A stretch of 64,000 nt of DNA, from assembly GCA_018907035.1 (NCBI GenBank), contig JACCIC010000280.1, positions 310,001-374,000 on the forward strand. The letters run 5' to 3'. Positions 57,087 to 64,000 of this stretch are shown piece after piece. The position numbers and the translations under genes were made by a program. Each line of letters starts with the position of its first letter. Positions within the stretch are counted from its first letter, which is position 1. Origin of the DNA: Sycobia sp. Sy_11. Its lineage: Eukaryota; Arthropoda; Insecta; Hymenoptera; Epichrysomallidae. The notes beneath the pieces were generated by a model. That model did not search any database. It was not told where the DNA came from and was given only the letters and a program-made list of their open reading frames with translations.

Positions 57087-57500
57087 TTTTTTTTTTGAGG
57101 AGGAGAAAAATCCTTTATGGATCCCAGGGACCGGTCCCCGGGTATGTAGGACTCACATGTAAAGGCATACCCACTAAAAAACTACCACCTCAGTGCATTC
57201 CCCTCGACTGCTTCTCACAGCACTGAAAAGAGCTGCGAATCGGGGTCGACAGGCGTGCACCGAGGAGACCTCCTCAGGATGGCGTAAATGCAGTCCAGGA
57301 ACCGTCTATGAGGACATTACTTCTAGGCTGCGCCATCCTATTCACCCTTACGAGCTTACACGCCTTCTTCGATCCTTCCTTTGTGGTCCAGGATGGACTG
57401 CAAAAATTACAAATCTTGGAGCACTTCTCCGGGCTCTCCAGCATCAGCCGGATGATATTTTCCGGTTTAGACTAGCGAAGGCGCTTGTTTGAGGCAGGCG
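57087..57500 (-). mobile_element. LINE 3' end fragment
   Basis: A T-run at 57087-57096 (poly(A) tail read on the minus strand) is followed by GAGGAGGAGAAAAATCC, a GC-rich tract and a 12-bp palindrome GGGACCGGTCCC at 57127-57138. This layout recalls the 3' end of insect non-LTR retrotransposons. No RT domain is included, and no target duplication was seen, so the clade is not assigned. Confidence 0.45.
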
Positions 57501-57769
57501 AATCACGCATACGTGGGCAGCAGTTAGGCAAGGTAGATGTTCTCGCGCTACGAACAAAAAGTCTAAAAACTCACAATCTGTAAGACAGTCTTTGGGTTAT
57601 TGTAAAAAACTGTTATTTTCACAAGTATAATTATACCGGTGTCTTACTTATTTCATCAATCTCCTGTCCATAGTTTTTATATTATTCTACAATATTATGA
57701 TAGATTTACAAATATGTAAAATTGTGAGTAAGAATTTATTTATACTTTTGAAATCTTTATTTATTCTTC

Positions 57770-58330
57770 TTAATCTAATTCATCTCCCTCAAAATAATAC
57801 CCGCCGGATGCAATGCAACTATGCCAACGCTTTTTTAAATTTTCAAAACATTTTTTATACTCGTATTCCGGAATGGCGATCAGTTCCTTCTTTTATTCCA
57901 AAACCGTGTCCTTGAAGTGGTCTTTTGAATTTGCTGAACAGCCAGAAATTACAAGGTGCTAAATCACGCGAGTACGATGTTTGTGGAACGATATTGGTTG
58001 AATTTTTGGCAAAAGATTCACTTAAAACTAATGTAGTGTGAGTTAATGTATTATCGTGATGTAAAAACCAAGAGTTCTCTTTCCAGAAATCTGGTCTTTT
58101 GAGACCAATAGCTTCACATAAGCAATGTATAACGATTAAATAATATTCTTTATTAATCGCTTAGCCGGTTGGAAGGAATTCAAAATGCACCACACCATAC
58201 TAATCGAAAATAACAGTTAGCACAGCCTTGATTTTTCAGCTACTTTCACCTGATTTTGGATTGGTATTTTTTGGATGATATTGTTTCTTGATCGAGTCAA
58301 GTCGGGTTCTTTTCGCTACACCAGTTACGA
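57770..58330 (-). pseudogene. mariner transposase, family F, copy 1, C-terminal half
   Basis: Read on the minus strand from 58330: TRLDSIKKQYHPKNTNPK, then a frame shift, VVHFEFLPTG near 58160, KRPDFWKENSWFLHHDN with the second catalytic Asp (near 58065), then SRDLAPCNFWLF (near 57960) in which the third catalytic Asp is Asn, and KRPLQGHGF. It ends with FENLKKRWHSCIASGGYYFE near 57790. The N-terminal half is missing. Beyond 58330 hairpin-array sequence starts. Confidence 0.8.
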
Positions 58331-58351
58331 AATATTTTTCTTCACGTTTTG

Positions 58352-58586
58352 ACTTGCAGAAACGTTGCTCCGGTTCAGCCCACCTCGGAACCTGACCGCT
58401 CAATTCGTCGTCAGGTTCGCTCGTGCAAGTTTCTTTCAATTTCCCGGTGTTATTTAAACTATAGGTTTGGCCTACGCTCAGCCCGCGTAGATCCTTGGTC
58501 GCTCAGCCCGCCACCCAGTACCTACAGTATAAATATTTAGTTAATCTCAATTCGAACTCTCGCTCAATCCACCAGAGTTTTGAATT
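58352..58586. other. Array of hairpins with constant 13-nt loop, copy 2
   Basis: Diverged relative of 16100-16343. Outer stem ACTTGCA/TGCAAGT (58352-58358, 58424-58430) encloses CCG/CGG and ACCTGAC/GTCAGGT (58390-58416). The second module has outer stem ACTATAGGT/ACCTACAGT (58458-58466, 58520-58528, one mismatch) and inner CTTGGT/ACCCAG (58494-58518). The last has ACTCT/AGAGT (58556-58578) within AATTC/GAATT. Loops stay close to CGCTCAACCCGCC. Versus copy 1, CCTAGT/ACTAGG has become CCTGAC/GTCAGG, with both arms changed together. The first module of copy 1 is absent, cut off at the mariner. Confidence 0.8.
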
Positions 58587-58911
58587 AGTCATTATTTATT
58601 ATTCAATTCAAAAATAAAATTTTTAAATATTCAAATAGAAAATGAGAGTGCTACGACCATTCCCCTCTCACCGTTCCGTACCCCGAAGCTCGCGGTACTC
58701 GCTCCTTACCGTGCCGTGCGGCGCCGTAGTACTTTCGGCAATACCCTGCACCGCACCGTCTACTGCCCGCGGTGCTCGCGTCGGTCCGTAGAGAAACAAC
58801 GTTTGTTCGAGCGTCTTCGAGCGTGCTCGGTTTTCTTTCTCTCTCTATTTGATCTTTTTGATCTTTTTGATTTTCTGCAAGATTCTTCTCGCGAGGACGA
58901 GACTTTATAAA
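58587..58911. other. GC-rich LTR-like sequence right of hairpin array
   Basis: Same order as in the Gypsy 2 LTR: hairpin array, A+T spacer, GC-rich stretch with CTCGCTCCTTACCG (compare CTCGCTCTCCCCTTACCG near 16820), then CTCGCGAGGACGAGAC. A TATA-like TTTATAAAA is at 58904-58912. Probably a diverged solo LTR of the same family. Confidence 0.45.
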
Positions 58912-58945
58912 AATTCTATATTGTATTATAATACAATATAGAATT
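58912..58945. repeat. 34-bp perfect palindrome
   Basis: AATTCTATATTGTATTA is followed at once by its exact reverse complement. It lies at the right edge of the LTR-like region and overlaps the end of a TATA-like word. Confidence 0.9.
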
Positions 58946-59099
58946 CCATTACTTTATCACAATTTATTAGTATATGTGATATAACAATTACTATTTATAT
59001 ATCACAATTTATTATTATTTCTTGTTAATCAATATGTGCGAGCTTATGGCTCGTCATAATTTAAAAATTTGAAAACAAAAATTTATTTTACTGATTGTA
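58946..59099. other. AT-rich sequence
   Basis: Nothing was recognised. Confidence 0.4.
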
Positions 59100-59250
59100 T
59101 GTTTAATGTAGCTTCATGTTACGGGGTTCCCAAAATTCATAAAGAGAAATTTACCTAAAAAATGATAATATCATTAAGTAAATTACTAATGTATCAGATT
59201 GCTAAATTTTTATCAGATTTACTAGTTAAGGTAATTGATAAAACCAACAC
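59100..59250 (+). pseudogene. Penelope-like RT fragment
   Basis: Reads YGVPKIHKEKFT after a frame change near 59120, the conserved GLPKIHK-like block before the PLE palm, then YQIAKFLSDLL. Only about 45 codons remain, with frame changes. Confidence 0.6.
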
Positions 59251-59465
59251 TAACGTTGATGTTTTTTATTTTTATTATTTTTTATTTATATTTTATTTAT
59301 ATTTTATTAAGTTTTATATATAAAAATATATATAATGATTTATTCAAAACGAAACTCTTGTTACAAACTTTGGCACGTTTATGTAACAGAATAAAAATAA
59401 CGAAATCTAATTACTAAACAAATGAAATAAAAGTATCACAAAAATGAAAATAAGCTGAATATAGG

Positions 59466-59790
59466 TTAATTATTTGGCACTATTTATCGCACGAATACCC
59501 GGTGCTATTTTCCACGCGGGCAGTTCAAATAAATCAGGGTAATTTTAAATCGGAAAAAAATAAAGGTATACTTAATTCCAACACATTTAATATATATTTA
59601 ATTCCAGCACAATTAATGTATATTCAATTCCAGCACAATTAAAGTATACTTTATTCCGCTGCTTTGTTGAGGAGCATCTCGCAATTAGAATTACAATCTC
59701 TTCAGATCAGAGAAATTATTAACTGCCTGCTTTTTAAGGAGCGGCTCGCAATCGAGATCAAGCCAATAATTTATTTCGGAAACGTATTTG
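59466..59790. repeat. Unclassified repeat related to 40868-41050
   Basis: Contains CGCACGAATACCCGGTGCT near 59486. Three tandem AATTCCAGCACAATTAA-like words lie at 59575-59650, and two GCTTTNTTGAGGAGC-like words at about 59660 and 59730. It could be an LTR end of an unknown element. Confidence 0.5.
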
Positions 59791-60264
59791 GTCTGGATTT
59801 GATTGAGCTTTGGATATACGTTTAGCCTCGGGAGGAGTTCATGTGAAACAACTTTATCGGAATCAGTTCACCGGCCGCACTGCTGATTTTGCCATTTGCA
59901 AGCCAATTTATATTTATTTTGTCAGTTAATTCTATCGCCGCTCGTGTAACATCGGACGAGCCATCGCTTTGATAATAATAATAATCATGATGATAATAAT
60001 AATATATCATAACAATTGTAACGTAATAACTATAATATTAATTTATAATAGTTATAATACAAATTTATTATCATTATAATCATAAATTTTATTTAGTTTA
60101 ATTTAATTACAGAGTTTAATAATAATTAGAACGGATAATGATTTATATCGAATAATTTGTAATGAATTATTTATAACGAGTTATAATCATAATTTATAAA
60201 GAATTCGATTGATCAATAATTATAATTCGTTATAATGTTGCGTTTATAGATTAGGATATGCGTA
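59791..60264. other. AT-rich sequence with TAA/ATT runs
   Basis: Holds many short ATAATAAT-type words (59970-60130). No gene was recognised. Confidence 0.45.
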
Positions 60265-60610
60265 TATACGAGGTGTGTTCAAAAAATAACGAGAATTTTC
60301 GTTTTATGAAAAAAATATTTATTTACTCATCAATATCTACTTTGTCCCCTTCAAAGTAACCCCCCTCGGATATAATGCACTTGTGACAACGCTTTTTCCA
60401 ATCCTCGAAACACTTTTGAAACTCAATCTTTGTAATAGCTTTGAGCTCTTTTAACGATTCGCTTTTAATCTCATCTATGCTTGTACAACGACGGCCTTTT
60501 AACGTTCTCTTTCTTTTTGGAAATAGAAAAAAGTCACATGGAGACATATCTGGCCAATATGGAGACTGCCTCCATAAGGACGATTACCTCAGAATGCCTA
60601 TACAGTCTTT
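60265..60610 (-). pseudogene. mariner transposase, family F, copy 2, C-terminal piece
   Basis: Left end carries a TIR-like CGAGGTGTGTTCAAAAAATAACG. The minus-strand frame 60323-60547 reads MSPCDFFLFPKRKRTLKGRR (third catalytic Asp in PCDFF), then KELKAITKIEFQKCFEDWKK and YFEGDKVDIDE up to the stop. Upstream only a SPYWPDMSP stretch remains. The rest is lost. Confidence 0.8.
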
Positions 60611-60975
60611 TGTGACATCCAATTTACGTAACACAAGTCCCTCCCTGCTTTCCCTTGAGCCTAGTTCATGGGTTAGGTAAATCTAATTGTTTTCAGGCGC
60701 GTATATTTTTATTTCTTTATCGGGGTCACGCACGCGACTGTTGTCTTCCGATTAATAACGGATTATTTTATTTTTGAATAATTATTCAAAATTAAAATAT
60801 TGCAAGTTTAAGCTATATATTAGCTACACAACTAAATTGTCACATGTTAGTGTTTCCATACGTAAAAGGTTTATCAAATAATTAACTATTAACATCAAAT
60901 TTTATTTCACGTTGAAAATTGAGAAGGGTGATATTCTATAAATATTATTTAAATTAATTTAGTGAAGTGTATATA

Positions 60976-60976
<1 letters not shown>
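60611..60976. other. Unassigned sequence
   Basis: Nothing was recognised. Confidence 0.4.

Positions 60977-61024
<48 letters not shown>
60977..61024. repeat. (TA)n microsatellite
   Basis: About 23 TA units. Confidence 0.95.
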
Positions 61025-61026
<2 letters not shown>

Positions 61027-61219
61027 AAGGTAGAACTTTAAACTTAGTTTCCGACCTTCACGTTTAGATAGATTTTTTAGACAAGTAGTAAAAAAGGTTA
61101 GATGTGTCGGATCTAGTATATAGTTTTTAGTTTCCGCATTTACCAATAAAATTCAGTTAACAGGTGTCATCATTTGTGTAAACATTATAATTTTTTTATT
61201 AGTCAAAACTGAATCGAGA

Positions 61220-62110
61220 TAAAGCGTTTCTTCAACATGTCCTTTTGCACTGTTTTGAAAAATGGCAGCAGAAACTTATCGATTGCTTGAAGAATGTTTT
61301 GGCGGACAAGCTCTATCGCTTACAACATGTAAAGAGTGGATTCGGCGGTTTAGAAGCACAGATCTTAATGACAAAGAACGTTCTGGATAAAAGAAAAAGT
61401 TTGAAGATAGTGAATTACAAGCATTATTGGACGAAAACTCAACTCAAACGCAGAAAGAACTCACCAATAAGCTAGGAGTCAATGCCAAAGCAGTTAGTAA
61501 ACGTTTACATGCGATGGAAAAGATTCATAAAGAAGGAAAATGGATGTAACATCGTTTGACCGAAAGTGCCATTGTTAATCGATACAACATCGCACTGTCT
61601 TGTCTTGTCAGACTAAAAAAGAAGAATTTTCTGTGACGTATTGTGACTGGTGATGAAAAGTGGGTCTACTATGACAACCCTAAATGCAAAAAGTCATAGG
61701 AGGATCCAGGCCAACCGTCCACATTGATACCAAAATGGAACATCCAGGGCCAAAAGCTCGCTGTGGATTTGTTGGGACCGACAAGGTGTACTGTATTACG
61801 AGCTACTAAAACCGAATCAAACCATCAACATCAAAGTAATTCTCTTGCATGACAACGTTCGGCCATATGTTGCGAAATCCATAAAAAACAATATTGGAGC
61901 TGGAATGATATGTTTTGCCGCAGCCAGCGTACTTGCCAGACACATCGCTTTCTGATTACCACCTATTCAGATCGAGCAGCACGACCTAGTTGGTACACAC
62001 TTCCGACATGTTGAAGAAGTGCGAGAATTCGTGGATGATTGATTGCCTTGAAACCGTCATCGTTCTTTCGCCACGATATCGCCAAATTGTATTATGCAAG
62101 GGTTTTATTT
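61220..62110 (+). pseudogene. mariner transposase, family G, frameshifted
   Basis: Pieces in order: AAETYRLLEECFGGQALSL (61261-61320), CKEWIRRFRSTDLNDKERSG, a stop, KKKFEDSELQALLDENSTQ (61400-61445), KAVSKRLHAMEKIHKEGKWM, a stop, then VTGDEKWVYYDNPKCKKS with the first catalytic Asp (near 61640). Further frames are shifted: a LLHDN-like second block near 61848 and LPDTSLSDYHLF-like third block near 61940. At least two stops and two frame changes. TIRs were not fixed. It is close to family C and the mauritiana-type mariners. Confidence 0.8.
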
Positions 62111-62114
62111 TAGT

Positions 62115-62200
62115 TTAGTCCTTGCAGCTAAACTGTAACCGTTTGAAATTCCGGATATTAAATATAAATTTAAATTTAAGGTTGTGAGAACACGCTAAAA
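62115..62200. repeat. Penelope-like tail with ribozyme-like block
   Basis: TAGTCCTTGCAGCTAAACTG, then CCGTTTGAAATTCCGGA, resembles the CTTGAGGATGA...GAAACGTC block at 3345-3385. It is strongly decayed. Confidence 0.4.
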
Positions 62201-62869
62201 GAGATCTACGCATTTATTCCTATATATCAATACCAGCTTGTTATAATAATATAGTAGTAGATCATGAAAGTGAGAACTGTTTGATTTTATATCCTACGTC
62301 TACCCTAAGTAATATGAGGTATTCAATAGGGAATCTTTCGCTCAAAGAGATTTTTCTGACATCTATCTTAGAACGCAATAATAAATTTGTTTAAAACATG
62401 TAAATTTAATTGCATCCTGAATAATGTTTTCTTTGATGTATTTCATAATACGGACCGTATTAAATACATGTAGCAGTGTGACTTTTTGATATAGAGTTGG
62501 GTGAAACTAAAACTATATCGATAAGCATATATCATATGCTAGAGTACGTGATTTAAGCTTTGGGTGCTGTCCCTGTCAGTACGGCTAAACGTAAGGTAAA
62601 GGGGGCGATATAATTATTTCATCCGCTTCGCGAAATTCTTCTGTTACACGTACTTTTGAACATTTGCGCATAATGCTAATGTAAAAGCGAGCAGATTTTT
62701 AAAACAGCAAACGCGTTTATGTTATAAAACATAGTTTCAGTCTATTGTTTTTCTGTCAAATATTTTCTATTTATGATAACACACATAAAGTTTGTAGAGA
62801 TAATGACACTAATTTCGTACTAAAAATGATTAATTAAACTCGCGATTGTTCCTAATCCATCAGATGTTG
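62201..62869. other. Unassigned AT-rich sequence
   Basis: Nothing was recognised. Confidence 0.4.
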
Positions 62870-63210
62870 AAAACATTTAAAAATTAGATAACACATTCAG
62901 TTTTATATTCGAATTAAATAATAAGGTTTGATATTTTGGAAAGAATATTGAAAATTGTATCAATTACAATCCTAAGAATATTACTACAGAATTTCCTAAG
63001 AGTTTTCTGTCGATTGATAAGAAACTTGAAATGCATTTAATATAAATAAAAATAATCTTTTAAAGAAAATAAAAAAAACATTAGTTACTTCCTGACAAAG
63101 GTGATGTTATACTTCTAATATTTAAGTCTGGTTATTTTAAAAAAATAGAAGACATGCTTTCGTATCAAAATGATTATTTACTTATTATTAACTTCGAGTA
63201 GATTTTAAAT
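62870..63210 (+). pseudogene. Penelope-like N-terminal fragment
   Basis: Near 63080-63175 the plus strand reads in shifting frames LVTS, KGDVILL and KKIEDMLSYQNDYLL, like the PADKGNxxV...Y..KM..LL block before the PLE RT. The upstream part 62870-63060 is compatible with the N-terminal region but carries stops. It is followed by a PLE terminal repeat. Confidence 0.5.
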
Positions 63211-63224
63211 TTACTAATAAAAGT

Positions 63225-63800
63225 ATATTCACTAATTTTTATTTTTATTTTAGATAGTACGGGGGTGACTATAAGCAAGAACAATTTGACAGTCATGATT
63301 TTATTATAAACTTTTTATTTTATCTTATAATACTGATAAATATATTTGTTACTTTGGTTTCTCAAAGTCGATATAAGTACAATCTTCAATTTTAAACGAA
63401 GGATAATATTTGGTGTTAATAAAAAAAAATATTTTTTAGGACAAATTGTATGAGATAATTTATCGAAACGAAGGGGTTAAATATTTTGTAAAAATTATAG
63501 ATAATTAATCAGTGTATAAATATTTTTTCCGGGCAAATGAAATAAGTAATTGGTGGGGATAAATTCTTATAATGTTTTTCAGGCTCTGAAGATGAACTGG
63601 TTGATTGTGAATAAATGAACGGTTCAAAACATTACACAGACGTAGGTACATCGACTCAATAATGGTTGTGGAGCAGTAAGGTTTTTATTACTAGTAATAG
63701 TATATTGACTCATTTTTATTTTCGTTCCAGAGTATATGGGATCACTATAATCCAAAACAATTTGATTGTTATTATTTAATTATAAACATTTTTTATATGA
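63225..63800. repeat. Penelope-like terminal repeat words
   Basis: Two copies of the terminal word: ATTTTAGATAGTACGGGGGT (63250) and a diverged GTTCCAGAGTATATGGGATC (63725), each followed by a GACAGTCAT- or GATTGTTATT-like word. A CTCTGAAGATGAACTGG...AACGGTTCAAAAC block at 63585-63638 is another ribozyme-like remnant. Confidence 0.5.
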
Positions 63801-64000
63801 CTGTAAGACCAATAATGTAACAATAACATTTATATAACAATAAACTTATCCAGTCATGTTTATATACTAAATAATAAATTACATTTTCAGTAAATATGAA
63901 ATTAATTTTAAAATCTTTCCATACATATTTGAATTAAAATGTTATTATGTATCTATCACTCTAAAAAGAATCTTTACAATTAAACTAATATTGTATTGTT
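63801..64000. other. AT-rich end of window
   Basis: Nothing was recognised. Confidence 0.4.

Overview
The window looks like intergenic, repeat-rich DNA from an insect. A hymenopteran, possibly an ant, is my best guess. That rests on the mix of mariner, Ty3/Gypsy and Penelope-like families, the strong A+T bias and the many long (TA)n arrays; nothing in the window fixes the species. I found no complete host gene. Nearly every coding signal is a broken transposable-element or virus-derived gene. One short hydrophobic ORF ending at a perfect splice donor (53477-53725) is the only candidate host exon, and it is weak.

Layout. 0.8-2.1 kb: mariner. 3.2-5.8 kb: Penelope-like (PLE) terminal repeats, remnants of two virion-type genes of a polinton-like DNA virus or element, a PLE coding fragment and a mariner. 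6.5-7.1 kb: possible solo LTR beside a (TA)n array. 9.2-10.6 kb: two mariner fragments of different families joined in opposite orientation. 11.3-13.8 kb: PLE endonuclease fragment, then a minus-strand Gypsy element with a large internal deletion. 16.0-21.2 kb: a second minus-strand Gypsy element whose LTR carries an array of hairpins with a constant 13-nt loop and changing stems. 22.3-23.5 kb: mariner. 24.5-26.9 kb: mariner and PLE pieces, a tRNA-derived SINE with an 11-bp target duplication, and an LTR-like stretch. 28-32 kb: mostly featureless. 33.4-42.3 kb: three mariners and two inverted copies of a polypyrimidine repeat. 42.7-53.3 kb: a nearly full-length plus-strand Gypsy-type element with two LTRs, gag, two protease domains, RT, RNase H, integrase and a glycoprotein-like env remnant. 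54.0-56.5 kb: PLE interrupted by a nested mariner. 57.1-64 kb: LINE tail, three mariners, a second copy of the hairpin array, and more PLE pieces.

How the parts work together. In the 42.7-53.3 kb element the order is 5' LTR, primer-binding site, gag knuckles, protease, RT, RNase H, integrase, splice acceptor, env, purine tract and 3' LTR, the plan of an endogenous-retrovirus-like Gypsy element. Frameshifts and stops make it inactive. The other elements are fossils with larger losses.

The most unusual signal is the hairpin array at 15990-16343 and its diverged relative at 58352-58586. The loop, close to CGCTCAACCCGCC, stays constant while stem sequences change on both sides together, which suggests selection on a fold. 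By my reading of the LTR it sits at the end of the LTR, where it would be part of the RNA leader.
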